This document shows, one piece after another, positions 32,223-43,757 of a stretch of 64,000 nucleotides of DNA; positions within the stretch are counted from its first letter, which is position 1, and each line of letters begins with the position of its first letter. Made by a program: the position numbers and the translations under genes. Source of the DNA: Salmo trutta (lineage: Eukaryota; Chordata; Actinopteri; Salmoniformes; Salmonidae). The stretch is from contig NC_042972.1 in assembly GCF_901001165.1 (NCBI RefSeq), forward strand, positions 7,250,237-7,314,236, in the 5' to 3' direction. The notes beneath the pieces are model-generated. The model was given only the letters and a program-made list of their open reading frames with translations, did no database searches and had not been told where the DNA came from.

Positions 32223-32671
32223 TTGTCCTGGGGCTCTGTGGGGTCTGTTTGTGAACAGAGCTCCAGGACCAGCTTGCTGAGGGGACTCTTCTCTAGGTTC
32301 ATCTCTCTGTAGGTGATGACTTTGTTATGGAAGGTTTGACAATTGCGCCTGTTAGGTGGTTCCAGATTTTTCAGGATTAGAATAACTAGCAGGTATTTTC
32401 CTAATTCTGCTCTGCATGCATTATTTGGCGTTTTACGTTGTACAGAGATAATTGTCTTGCAGAATTCTGCATGCAAAGTCTCAATTTGGTGTTTGTCCCA
32501 TTTTGTAAATTCTTGATTGGTGAGCGGACTCCAGACATCTCTCTCTCGCTCAATTCAATTCAAGGGGCTGTATTTGCATGGGAAACATATGTTTACATTG
32601 CCAAAGCTTGTGAAATAGATAGTAAAAAAATAACAGTAAACATTACACTCACAGAAGTTTTGAAAATAATA
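32223..32671. mobile_element. unclassified interspersed repeat R3, left part
   Basis: It includes CAATTCAAGGGGCTGTATTT, GGGAAACATATGTTTACATT and ACAGTAAACATTACACTCAC. Its continuation (TATACAGTGTTGTAATG onward) is found beyond the Tc1 at 37798. The two parts together match my recollection of one salmonid repeat, so the Tc1 inserted into it. Confidence 0.68.
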
Positions 32672-33887
32672 TACTGCACAAAAAAATAAAGGGAACACTT
32701 AAACAACACAATGTAACTCCAAGTCAATCACACTTCTGTGAAATCCAACTGTCCACTGATTGACAATACATTTCACATGCTGTTGTGCAAATGGAATAGA
32801 TAACAACTGGAAATTATAGGCAATTAGTAAGACACCCCCAATAAAGGAGTAGTTCTGCAGGTGGGGACCACAGACCACTTCTCAGTTCCTATGCTTCCTG
32901 GCTGATGTTTTGGTCACTTTTGAATGCTGGCGGTGCTTTCACTCTAGTGGTAGCATGAGACGGAGTCTACAACCCACACAAGTGGCTCAGGTAGTGCAGC
33001 TCATCCACGATGGCACATCAATGCGAGCTGTGGCAAGAAGGTTTGCTGTGTCTGTCAGCGTAGTGTCCAGAGCATGGAGGCGCTACCAGGAGACAGGCCA
33101 GTACATCAGGAGACGTGGAGGAGGCCGTAGGAGGGCAACAACCCAGCAGCAGGACCGCTACCTCCGCCTTTGTGCAAGGAGGAGTACTGCAAGAGCCCTG
33201 CAAAATGACCTCCAGCAGGCCACAAATGTGCATGTGTCTGCTCAAACGGTCAGAAACAGACTCCATGAGGGTGGTATGAGGGCCCGACGTCCACAGGTGG
33301 GGGTTGTGCTTACAGCCCAACACCGTGCAGGACGTTTGGCATTTGCCAGAGAACACCAAGATTGGCAAATTCGCCACTGGCGCCCTGTGCTCTTCACAGA
33401 TGAAAGCAGGTTCACACTGAGCACGTGACAGACGTGACAGTCTGGAGACGCCGTGGAGAACGTTCTGCTGCCTGCAACATCCTCCAGCATGACCGGTTTG
33501 GCCGTGGGTCAGTCATGGTGTGGGGTGGCATTTCTTTGGGGGGCCGCACAGCCTTCCATGTGCTCGCCAGAGGTAGCCTGACTGCCATTAGGTACCGAGA
33601 TGAGATCCTCAGACCCCTTGTGAGACCATATGCTGATGCGGTTGGCCCTGGGTTCCTCCTAATGCAAGACAATGCTAGACCTCATGTGGCTGGAGTGTGT
33701 CAGCAGTTCCTGCAAGAGGAAGGCATTGATGCTATGGACTGGCCCGCCCGTTCCCCAGACCTGAATCCAATTGAGCACATCTGGGACATCATGTCTCGCT
33801 CCATCCACCAACGCCACGTTGCACCACAGACTGTCCAGGAGTTGGCGGATGCTTTAGTCCAGGTCTGGGAGGAGATCCCTCAGGAGA

Positions 33888-36800
33888 TCAAATCAAATCA
33901 AATCAAATTTATTTATATAGCCCTTCGTACATCAGCTGAAATCTCAAAGTGCTGTACAGAAACCCAGCCTAAAACCCCAAACAGCAAGCAATGCATGTGA
34001 AAGAAGCACGGTGGCTGGGAAAAACTCCCTAGGAAAAACTCCTGAGAAAGGCCAAAAACCTAGGAAGAAACCTAGAGAGGAACCAGGCTATGAGGGGTGG
34101 CCAGTCCTCTTCTGGCTGTGCCGGGTGGATATTATAACAGAACATGGTCAAGATGTTAAAATGTTCGTAAATGACCAGCATGGTCAAATAATAATAATCA
34201 TAGTAATTGTCGAGGGTGCAACAAGTACGTCCGGTGAACAGGTCTGGGTTCCGTAGCCGCAGGCAGAACAGTTGAAACTGGAGCAGCAGCATGGCCAGGT
34301 GGACTGGGGACAGCAAGGAGTCATCATGCCAGGTAGTCCTAGGGCTCAGGTCCTCCGAGAGAAAGAAAGAAAGAAAGAAAGAGAGAATTAGAGAGAGCAT
34401 ATTTACATTCACACAGGACACTGGATAAGACAAGAGAATACTCCAGATGTAACAGACTGACCCTAGCCCCCCGACACATAAACTACTGCAGCATAAATAC
34501 TGGAGGCTGAGACAGGAGGGATCAGAAGACACTGTGGCCCCATCCGATGATACCCCCGGACAGGGCCAAACAGGCAGGATATAACCCCACCCACTTTGCC
34601 AAAGCACAGCCCCCACACCACTAGAGGGATATCTACAACCACCAACTTACCGTCCGAAGACAAGGCCGAGTATAGCCCACAAAGATGTCCGCCACGGCAC
34701 AACCCAAGGGGGGGTGCCAACCCAGACCGGAAGACCACGTCAGTGGCTCAACCTACTCAAGTGACGCACCCCTCCCATGGACGGCACGGAAGAACACCAG
34801 TAAGTCAGTGACTCAGCCCCTGTAAAAGGGTTAGAGGCAGAGAATCCCAGTGGGAAGAGGGGAACCGACAAGGCAGAGACAGCAAGGGCGGTTCGTTGCT
34901 CCAGCCTTTCCGTTCACCTTCACACTCCTGGGCCAGACTACACTTAATCATAGGACCTACTGAAGAGATAAGTCTTCAGTAAAGACTTAAAGGTTGAGAC
35001 TGAGTCTGCGTCTCTCACATGGGTAGGCAGACCATTCCATAAAAATGGAGCTCTATAGGAGAAAGCCCTACCTCCAGCCGTTTGCTTAGAAATTCTAGGG
35101 ACAATTAGGAGGCCTGCGTCTTGTGACCGTAGCGTACGTGTAGGTATGTACGGCAGGACCAAATCGGAAAGATAGGTAGGAGCAAGCCCATGTAATGCTT
35201 TGTAGGTTAGCAGTAAAACCTTGAAATCAGCCCTTGCCTTAACAGGAAGCCAGTGTAGGGAAGCTAGCACTGGAGTAATATGATCAAATTTTTTGGTTCT
35301 AGTCAGGATTCTAGCAGCCGTATTTGGCACTAACTGAAGTTTATTTAGTGCTTTATCCGGGTAGCCGGAAAGTAGAGCATTGCAGTAGTCGAGCCTAGAA
35401 GTAACAAAAGCATGGATTAATTTTTCTGCGTCATTTTTGGACAGAAAGTTTCTGATTTTTGCAATGTTACGTAGATGGAAAAAAGCTGTCCTTGAAGCAG
35501 TCTTGATATGTTCTTCAAAAGAGAGATCAGGGTCCAGAGTAACGCCGAGGTCCTTCACAGTTTTATTTGAGACGACTGTACAACCATCCAGATTAATTGT
35601 CAGATTCAACAGAAGATCTCTTTGTTTCTTGGGACCTAGGACAAGCATCTCTGTTTTGTCCGAGTTTAAAAGTAGAAAATTTGCAGCCATCCACTTCCTT
35701 ATGTCTGAAACACAGGCTTCTAGCGAGGGCAATTTTGGGGCTTCACCATGTTTCATTGAAATGTACAGCTGTGTGTCGTCCGCATAGCAGTGAAATTTAA
35801 CATTATGTTTTCGAATGACATCCCCAAGAGGTAAAATATATAGTGAAAACAATAGTGGTCCTAGAACGGAACCTTGAGGAACACCGAAATTTACAATTGA
35901 TTTGTCAGAGGACGAACCATTCACAGAGACAAACTGATATCTTTCCGACAGATAAGATCTAAACCAGGCCAGAACTTGTCCATGTAGACCAATTTGGGTT
36001 TCCAATCTCTCCAAAAGAATGTGGTGATCGATGGTATCAAAAGCGGCACTAAGATCTAGGAGCACGAGGACAGATGCAGAGCCTCGGTCTGACGTCATTA
36101 AAAGGTCATTTACCACCTTCACAAGTGCAGTCTCAGTGCTATGATGGGGTCTAAAACCAGACTGAAGCGTTTCGTATACATTGTTTGTCTTCAGGAAGGC
36201 AGTGAGTTGCTGCGCAACAACTTTTTCTAAAATTTTTGAGAGGAATGGAAGATTCGATATAGGCCGATAGTTTTTTATAATTTCTGGGTCAAGATTCGGC
36301 TTTTTCAAGAGAGGCTTTATTACTGCCACTTTTAGTGAGCTTGGTACACATCCGGTGGATAGAGAGCCGTTTATTATGTTTAACATAGGAGGGCCAAGCA
36401 CAGGAAGCAGCTCTTTCAGTAGTTTAGTTGGAATAGGGTCCAGTATGCAGCTTGAGGGTTTGGAGGCCATGATTATTTTCATCATTGTGTCAAGAGATAT
36501 AGTACTAAAACACTTTAGTATCTCCCTTGAGCCAAGGTCCTGGCAGAGTTGTGCAGACTCTGGACAATGAAGCCCTGGAGGAATACCCAGATTTAAAGAT
36601 GAGTCCGTAATTTGCTTTCTAATGATCATGATCTTTTCCTCAAAAAAGTTCATAAATTTATTACTGCTGAAGTGAAAGCCATCCTCCATTTGCGAATGCT
36701 GCTTTTTAGTTAGCTTTGCGACAGTGTCAAAAAGAAATTTCGGATTGTTCTTATTTTCCTCAATTAAGTTGGAAAAATAGGATGATCGTGCAGCAGTGAG

Positions 36801-37450
36801 GGCTCTTCGATACTGCACGGTACTGTCTTTCCAAGCTAGTCGGAAGACTTCCAGTTTAGTGTGGCGCCATTTCCGTTCCAATTTTCTGGAAGCTTGCTTC
36901 AGAGCTCGTGTATTTTCTGTATACCAGGGAGCTAGTTTCTTATGACAGATGTTTTTAATTTTTAGGGGTGCAACTGCATCTAGGGTATTGCGCAAGGTTG
37001 AATTGAGTTCCTCGGTTAGGTGGTTAACTGATTCTTGTCCTCTGACGTCCTTGGGTAGGCAGAGGGAGTCTGGAAGGGCATCAAGGAATCTTTGGGTTGT
37101 CTGAGAATTTATAGCACGACTTTTAATCTTCCTTGGTTGGGGTCTGAGCAGATTATTTGTTGCAATTGTAAACGCAATAAAATGGTGGTCCGATAATCCA
37201 GGATTATGAGGAAAAACATTAAGATCCACAACATTTATTCCATGGGACAAAACTAGGTCCAGAGTATGACTGTGGCAGTGAGTAGGTCCAGAGACATGTT
37301 GGACAAAACCCACTGAGTCGATGATGGCTCCGAAAACCTTTTGGAGTGGGTCTGTGGACTTTTCCATGTGAATGTTAAAGTCACCAAAAATTAGAATATT
37401 ATCTGCTATGACTACAAGATCCGATAGGAATTCAGGGAACTCAGGTCATA
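33888..37450 (-). mobile_element. L2-like LINE, 5'-truncated, with 7-bp target duplication
   Basis: It is flanked by CAGGAGA at 33881-33887 and 37451-37457, duplicated from the Tc1 target. The 3' end on the minus strand is a short repeat of TTTGA units (TTTGATTTGATTTGATTTGA). A long 3' UTR precedes it and the coding region is upstream. The 5' end is cut within the endonuclease domain, the usual outcome of incomplete reverse transcription. A 12-base match to nearby target DNA marks the 5' junction. Confidence 0.95.
34944..37442 (-). CDS. L2-like LINE polyprotein: endonuclease C-terminus and reverse transcriptase, 5'-truncated
   Basis: Open for 807 codons from the ATG at 37367 and further upstream to the truncation, so that ATG is internal and not the true start. 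Just upstream is IFGDFNIH, an apurinic-endonuclease motif, followed by SDHHFIAFT. Reverse transcriptase blocks follow: NYRPISNLPFLSKILEKV (near residue 366), LDLSAAFDTIDHHIL (442), VPQGSVLGPLL (497) and the catalytic CYADDTQLY (527). The C-terminus has RAFSYRAPFLWNGLPT and SLLKTYLF, typical of L2-clade proteins. No stop or frameshift is seen, unlike copy 2. It lacks the endonuclease N-terminus and promoter, so it is probably immobile. Confidence 0.92.
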   Translation of the reverse strand, partial: EFPEFLSDLVVIADNILIFGDFNIHMEKSTDPLQKVFGAIIDSVGFVQHVSGPTHCHSHTLDLVLSHGINVVDLNVFPHNPGLSDHHFIAFTIATNNLLRPQPRKIKSRAINSQTTQRFLDALPDSLCLPKDVRGQESVNHLTEELNSTLRNTLDAVAPLKIKNICHKKLAPWYTENTRALKQASRKLERKWRHTKLEVFRLAWKDSTVQYRRALTAARSSYFSNLIEENKNNPKFLFDTVAKLTKKQHSQMEDGFHFSSNKFMNFFEEKIMIIRKQITDSSLNLGIPPGLHCPESAQLCQDLGSREILKCFSTISLDTMMKIIMASKPSSCILDPIPTKLLKELLPVLGPPMLNIINGSLSTGCVPSSLKVAVIKPLLKKPNLDPEIIKNYRPISNLPFLSKILEKVVAQQLTAFLKTNNVYETLQSGFRPHHSTETALVKVVNDLLMTSDRGSASVLVLLDLSAAFDTIDHHILLERLETQIGLHGQVLAWFRSYLSERYQFVSVNGSSSDKSIVNFGVPQGSVLGPLLFSLYILPLGDVIRKHNVKFHCYADDTQLYISMKHGEAPKLPSLEACVSDIRKWMAANFLLLNSDKTEMLVLGPKKQRDLLLNLTINLDGCTVVSNKTVKDLGVTLDPDLSFEEHIKTASRTAFFHLRNIAKIRNFLSKNDAEKLIHAFVTSRLDYCNALLSGYPDKALNKLQLVPNTAARILTRTKKFDHITPVLASLHWLPVKARADFKVLLLTYKALHGLAPTYLSDLVLPYIPTRTLRSQDAGLLIVPRISKQTAGGRAFSYRAPFLWNGLPTHVRDADSVSTFKSLLKTYLFSRSYD

Positions 37451-37797
37451 CAGGAGACCATCCGCCACCTCATCAGGAGCATGCCCAGGCGTTGTAGGGA
37501 GGTCATACAGGCACGTGGAGGCCACACACACTACTGAGACTCATTTTGACTTGTTTTAAGGACATTACATCAAAGTTGGATCAGCCTGTAGTGTGGTTTT
37601 CCACTTTAATTTTGAGTGTGACTCCAAATCCAGACCTCCATGGGTTGATAAATTGGATTTCCATTGATTATTTTTGTGTGATTTTGTTGTCAGCACATTC
37701 AACTATGTAAAGAAAAAAGTATTTAATAAGATTATTTCATTCATTCTGATCTAGGATGTGTTATTTTAGTGTTCCCTTTATTTTTTTGAGCAGTGTA

Positions 37798-38060
37798 TAT
37801 ACAGTGTTGTAATGATATGCAAGTAGTTAAAGTGCAAAAGGGAAAATAAATAAACATACATTTGGGTTGTATTTACAATGGTTTTTGTTCTTCACTGGTT
37901 GCCCTTTTCTTGTGGCAACAGGTCACAAATCTTGCTGTTGTGATGGCAAGCTGGTTTTACACCCACTAGATATGGGAGTTTATCTAAATTGGATTCATTT
38001 TCAAATTCGTTGTTGGTCTGTGTAATCTGAGGGAAATATGTGTCTCTAATATCTTTCTTA
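37798..38060. mobile_element. unclassified interspersed repeat R3, right part
   Basis: It contains AAGGGAAAATAAATAAACAT, TTCTTCACTGGTTGCCCTTT and CAACAGGTCACAAATCTTGC in the order seen at 24650-24887. It begins immediately after the Tc1 terminal TA. Confidence 0.72.
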
Positions 38061-38675
38061 ATCTGTTTGGAAAGTTATGGGTTTCTCTCTGAGAGCTAAA
38101 TGAGACATAAAGTAAAATCAGGAAGCAAATTGGCTCCGGAATCTTTATGGGTCTTTCTGGTGGTAACAATCATTCTGGAAGTCGACCTGATTTGGTCAAA
38201 GACCTAACACACACAGACACAGCATCAGCAGGATGCTTGGATGGGTATTGGTTGGTTGTATTAATAAAAACAAAAAGTTGTTATTATTATTATGACACTC
38301 CAGCAGAATTACATCTGACCAGTAAACAATGCAGAATTGCATTTAGAATATTTATACAGATTCATAATCAATGTATGTGATAGTACACTCACTGCTATTA
38401 TATCAACTATTGTAGAGTTCCTGCGCAGGTGCTTTATATATCACACAATATATTGTAATTTATGTTGGGATTTCAGCACTCATCACGTCCATAATACTGA
38501 GCTTATAGCCAGAGAACATTTATGATCTAACGTAAAGATAAGCAAGTTTGCTATTTCCAGATTCAAACTAAGCAAGAAGACATGGCACAATTTCTATGAA
38601 GAATAAATCCCTTCCCTGTTCCCATTGGATCACAGATATCTGAGAATGACATTTCCAGAGTGCCAACCAGTCATT
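38061..38675. other. no gene recognised
   Basis: About 600 bases, AT-rich, short frames only. Confidence 0.45.
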
Positions 38676-39432
38676 TAGTCAGAGAGCCAGCCAGCCAAAT
38701 ATACAGTCAGCCAGCCAGAAAGCCATGTCAGACACCCAGACAGAGAGCCAGGCAGCCAGCCAGCCAGAGAGATAGCCAGCGAGCCAGAGAGACAGCCAGC
38801 CAGCCAGAGAGACAGTCAGCCAGCCAGCCTGTCAGAGAGACAGTCAGCCAGCCAGCCAGCCAGAAAGCCATGTCAGACACCCAGACAGAGAGCCAGGCAG
38901 GCAGCCAGAGAGACAGTCAGCCAGCCAGCCAGCCTGCCAGAGAGACAGTCAGCCAGCCAGCCAGCCTGCCAGAGAGATAGCCAGCCAGCCAGAGAGACAG
39001 TCAGCCAGCCAGAAAGCCATGTCAGACACCTAGACAGAGAGCCAGGCAGGCAGCCAGGCAGGCAGCCAGCCAGAGAGCCAGCCAGCCAGAAAGCCATGTC
39101 AGACACCGAGACAGAGAGCCAGGCAGGCAGCCAGGCAGGCAGCCAGCCAGAGAGCCAGTCAGCCAGAAAGCCATGTCAGACACCGAGACAGAGAGCCAGG
39201 CAGGCAGCCAGGCAGGCAGCCAGCCAGAGAGCCAGCCAGCCAGAAAGCCATGTCAGACACCGAGACAGAGAGCCAGGCAGGCAGCCAGGCAGGCAGCCAG
39301 GCAGGCAGCCAGGCAGGCAGCCAGCCAGCCAGAAAGCCATGTCAGACACCGAGACAGAGAGCCAGGCAGGCAGCCAGCCAGAGAGCCAGCCAGCCAGAAA
39401 GCCATGTCAGACACCGAGACAGAGAGCCAGGA
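38676..39432. repeat. GCCA-based compound minisatellite
   Basis: A background of (AGCC)n and (GGCA)n words is organised in longer units that each contain AAAGCCATGTCAGACACC and GAGACAGAGAGCCAGGCA. That marker recurs about seven times at variable spacing (about 70-170 bp). Ser/Gln/Pro-rich frames on plus and Leu/Ala/Cys frames on minus are artefacts. Confidence 0.94.
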
Positions 39433-40138
39433 GTAGTTTCTGTTTATCACATTCCTGATCAATCCGCACATTACAATGACACTCAATACAAGATCCTTTC
39501 ACAGATGCACCAACACACAGGCACTCTACAGACACACCGTTATAGAAGCAGGCACTCAGAGCTGCGAGGGATAGGGATTTCTCCTGGTAAATAAGATGTT
39601 AGGTAGTATGGATGACAAGCAAAAGTGCTTACAGTGACAAATGGCCTACTGTGGGAAATCTGTGCCCAGTATAATGGATTCTTCCTCTATAGTCTTCATT
39701 CTATTCTATATAATTATATTCTTCACCTATATTATGTACTGTGAAGTAAGGCATAGGTCCAAGCATCTGAAGGGTGATGTATACGTACTGTATGTCTGCA
39801 TTTCCCTAGTGGGACTACTGCATGCAATGCCTAAACTATCCAGAGACATGGAGCAATTGTCCCTCTATAGATTAGAATTCCATAATAAAATAAAAATATG
39901 TTTCAATCATTATGTCATTTGACTAGACCAGAATAAACTTCCAATAAGTCTTGGCCTATCCATCAGTAACATAGAGATTGTGAAAGGAGCAATACAGAGG
40001 GATTTGTTAAACTTGTTAAACCACAGATAGATTGTTGTTCAGAACAGCCAGGGAGGGAAAAGACCAGTGACTAAGGTAAGAAGAATTCCATTATACCTCT
40101 CTTTCTTCTCTTTCATCCTTTACCCCTGGAGCCAGGAG
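39433..40138. other. no gene recognised
   Basis: About 700 bases. The longest frame (39641-39922, 93 codons) contains a hydrophobic run but no conserved features I can name; not called. Confidence 0.45.
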
Positions 40139-40175
40139 CCTCCCTCCCTCCCTCCCTCCCTCCCTCCCTCCCTCC
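40139..40175. repeat. (CCCT)n microsatellite
   Basis: About nine CCCT units. Confidence 0.95.
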
Positions 40176-40320
40176 CAAGAGTGGATCAATGTTGTTGGGG
40201 CTGAGTTGGTGACTAGATCAATGCTGATTACCCGGAGCCCTCTGCTCTTTATAATTGCAAAGTGAGGAGAGATGGGCTGGCTGCATGGGCTGCATGGACG
40301 CCACAGGGCCAGGGCAGGTG

Positions 40321-40540
40321 GGCAGGCAGGCAGGCAGACGGAGCACCATCAAGACTGACTTCTGTTCTGTGTGGGGGGGTCTATTGTTATTGAGATGTGG
40401 TGACAGGTCATGCTATATAGACCCTCCCCCGAACACACACACAAGCAGACAGACAGGTAGGACAAAGTAAGGCAGGCAGGCAGGCAGGCAGCCAGGCAGG
40501 CAGGCAGCCAGGCAGCCAGGCAGGCAGGCAGGCAGGCAGC

Positions 40541-40572
<32 letters not shown>

Positions 40573-40655
40573 TAAGCAGGCAGACAGACAGGTAAGCAGG
40601 CAGACAGACAGGCAGGCAAGAAGGGGGCCAGGTAGGTAGGCAGGCAGGCAGGCTA
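40321..40655. repeat. (GGCA)n tetranucleotide arrays
   Basis: A short block at 40321-40338 and a main block at 40468-40655, interrupted by GCCA, GACA and GGTA variants. Cys/Leu/Pro frames on the minus strand are artefacts. Confidence 0.94.
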
Positions 40656-41155
40656 GTCACACACACACACACATCACTATAGCAGATGAAGATGTAGACA
40701 GACACATAATGTACAGTTAACAATGGGTCCTTTATTGCTGCTCTTTTGCATATGATAGAAGCATACATCAATTGATCTTATTCAATAAAATTATAACATA
40801 ACTTCTAGAAGAATAAATGTTGCTGGAGGGGATAGTTTACGTTTTACGGGCTCCTAACCAACTGTGCTATTTTGTGTGTTTTTTCGCATTGTTTTTAACT
40901 TATTTTGTACATAATGTTGATGTTACCGTCTCTCATGACCGAAAGGAGATTCTGAATATCAGAACAGTGATTAGTCAACTCAAAATGGACGAGGATTTTT
41001 TATTTAATGAGTCTGACGCAAAGGATATAATGCTGCTCCAAATCTCCGTCATTCCCATGACGAAAATTTGAAATACAAGGGGCGCAGATCAGGGTGCCTT
41101 GTGAGAATTCGTCGGTGAGTGGGTAACCCGCCTCTACCGTCCATTCTATTGGCCA

Positions 41156-43667
41156 ATGTGCAATCAGGATGAGCTCTGTTCAAAACTATCCTACCAATGG
41201 GACATTCAAAACTGTAATATCTTGTGTTTCACCGAGTCATGGCTGAAACACGACACAGTAATATACAGTTGGCTGGATTTTTCGTGCATCGGCAGGACAG
41301 AAGAGCTACGAGGAGTGGTGGTGTGTGACCTATTTGTCAATATCAGCTGGTGCACAATGTCTAATATTAAGGTAGTCTTGAGGTATTGCTCGCTTGAGGT
41401 AGAGTACCTCATGATGAGCTGTGGACCACACTATCTACCAAGAGAGTTTTGATCTATTTATCACCACAAACACTGTACTGAACGAGCTCTATAAGGCCAT
41501 AAGCAAACAAAACATGCTCATCCAGAAGCGGCGCTCCTAGTGGCTGGAGACTTTAATGCAGGCAAACTTAAATCTGTTTTACCTTATTTCTATAAGCACG
41601 TCACATGTGCAACCAGAGGAAAAACAACTCTAGACCACCTTTACTCCACACACTGTACAAAACTCTCCCTCGCCCTCCATTTGGCAAATCTGATCATAAT
41701 TATATCCTCCTGATTCCTGCTTACAAACAACAATTAAAGCAGGAAGTACCAGTGACTCGCTCAAGACAGAAGTGATCAGATGACGCGGATGCTACGCAAC
41801 AGGACAGTTTTGCTAGCACAGACTGGAATATGTTACGGGATTCATCCAATGGCATTGAGAAGTATACGACCTCAGTCACCGGCTTCATCAATAAGTGCAT
41901 CGACGACGTTGCCCCCACAGTGACCATACGTACATATCCTAACCAGAAGCCATGAATTACAGGTAACACCCAGACCGAGCTAAAGGCTAAAGCTGCCACT
42001 TTCAAGGAGCAGGACACTAATCCGGACGCTGATAAGAAATCCCTTTGACGAACCATCAAACAGGCAAAGCGCCAATTCAGGAATAAGATTGAGTCCTACC
42101 ACACCATCTCTGACGCTCGTTGAATGTGGCAGGGCTTGCAAACTATTACAGACTACAAAGGGAAACCCAGCCTTGAGGTGCCCAGTGACGCGAGCCTACC
42201 AGAAGGTGCTAAATGCCTTTCTGCTTGCTTCGAGGCAAGCAACACTGAAGCATGCATGAGAGCACCAGCTGTTCGGGACGACTGTGTGATCACGCTCTCT
42301 TTTGCAGATGTGTTCAAGACCTTTAAACAGGTCAACATTCACAAGGCCACCGGGCCAGATAAATGCGCAGGACCTGTATACAGAGCACGTGCGGACCAAC
42401 TGGCAAGTGTCTTCACTGACATTTTCAAGCTCTCCCAGACCGAGTCTGTAATACCTACATGTTTCAAGCAGACCATCATAGTACATGTGCCCAAGAAAGC
42501 GAAGGTAACCTGCCTAAAAGACTACAACCCCGTAGCACTCACGTCTTTAGCCATGAAGCGCTTTGAAAGGCTGGTCATGGCTCACATCAACACCATCATA
42601 CTGGAAACCATAGACCCAATACAATTTGCATACCGCCCCAACAGATCCACAGATGACGCAATCTCAATCGCACACCACACTGCTCTTTCCCACCTGGACA
42701 AAAGTAGCACCTATATGAGAATGCTGTTCATTGACTACAGCTCAGCGTTCAACAACATAATTCCCACAAAGCTCGTCACTAAGCTAAGGATCCTGGGACT
42801 AAACACCTCCCTCTGAAACTGGATTCTAAACTTCCTGATGGGCCGCCACAGGTGGTAAGGATAGGCAACAACACATCTGCCACGCTGATCCTCAACACAG
42901 GGTGCCCCTCAGGGGTGTGTGCTTACGCCCCTCCTGTACTCCATGTTCACCCACGAATGTGTGACCAAGCACGACAATACCATCATTAAGTTTGCTGACG
43001 ACACAACAGTGGTAGGCCTGATCACTGACAATGATGAGACAGCCTATAGGGAGGAGTTCAGAGACCTGGCAGTTTGGTGCCAGGACAACAACCTCTCCCT
43101 CAACGTGAGCAAGACAAAGGAGATGATTATGGACTACAGGAAAAGGAGGGCCGAACACGCCGCCATTCACATCGATGGGGCAGTAGTGGAGCGGATCGAG
43201 AGATTCAAGTTCCTTATTGTCCAAATCACCATCAAACTATCATGGTCCAAACACACCAAGAAAGTCTTGAAGAGGGGAAGACAACGCCTTTCCCCCTGAG
43301 GAGACCAAAAAAATGTGGCATGGGTCCCCAGATCCTCAAAAAGTTCTACAGCTGCAGCATCGAGAGCATCTTGACCGGTTATATCACCGCCTAGTATGGC
43401 AACTGCTTGGCATTCCACCGTAAGGCGCTACAGAGGGTAGTGCATATGGCCCAGTACATCACTGGGGCCAAGCATCCTGCCATCCAGGACCTCTACACCA
43501 GGCTGTGTCAGAGGAAGGCCAAAAAGAACGTCAAAGACTCCAGTCACCCAAGTCATAGACTGTTCTCTCTGCCACCGCACGGCAAGTGGTACCAGAGCAC
43601 CAAGTCAAGGTCCAAAAGGCTCCTTAACAGCTTCTACTCCCAAGCCATAAAACTGCTGAACAATTAA
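41156..43667 (+). pseudogene. Rex1-like endonuclease/reverse transcriptase remnant
   Basis: It would have nicked target DNA and reverse transcribed the element RNA. Frames in order: endonuclease part with NCNILCFTESWLKHD; a damaged middle (41460-42120) with stops; 42124-42816 with VNIHKATGPDKC, VPKKAKVTCLKDYNPVAL and FIDYSSAFNNI; 42919-43299 with the catalytic IKFADDTTVVGL and LNVSKTKEMIMDYRKR; and 43407-43667 with the C-terminal NSFYSQAIKLLNN. At least four frame breaks. The DYSSAFN region is where Rex1 is usually recognised, which is the basis of the clade call. Confidence 0.9.
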
Positions 43668-43757
43668 TCAAATGGCCACCCGGACTATTTACATTGACAC
43701 CCCCCTGCTTCTCTCTTTTTATTATCTATGCATAGTCACTTTACATGTACACCTACA

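Larger units (their letters stand above)
32910..37537 (+). pseudogene. Tc1-family transposase (family B), interrupted
   Basis: DDE transposase for the host element. 32910-33428 gives the N-terminal helix-turn-helix region (MRRSLQPTQVAQVVQLIHDG; a later Met may be the true start), an arginine-rich GRRRA linker, and the first catalytic Asp in LFTDESRFTL. After a frameshift near 33425 it continues with VMVWGGISLGG, the second Asp in LLMQDNARPH, and the Glu in SPDLNPIEHIWD, spaced as DD34E. The L2 splits it at 33888. The last residues, through ARGGHTHY and stop, are at 37458-37537. Apart from the frameshift and the insertion it is well preserved. Confidence 0.92.
32674..37795 (+). mobile_element. 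Tc1-like transposon (family B) split by an L2 insertion
   Basis: Left end is (TA)CTGCACAAAAAAATAAAG and right end reversed is CACTGCTCAAAAAAATAAAG. TA flanks the right end at 37796-37797 and lies next to the left tip at 32672-32673. Without the 3563-bp LINE insert the element is about 1.56 kb, the same as the uninterrupted copy at 57079-58657. The interruption is at CAGGAGA within the transposase gene. Confidence 0.93.

Noticed and set aside
35437..36570. Plus-strand frames of 67-116 codons within the L2
   Set aside because: Antisense shadows of the L2 reverse transcriptase frame.
38660..39594. Gln/Ser/Arg repeat frames resembling a low-complexity protein
   Set aside because: GCCA/GACA tandem repeat; no start context or flanking coding sequence.
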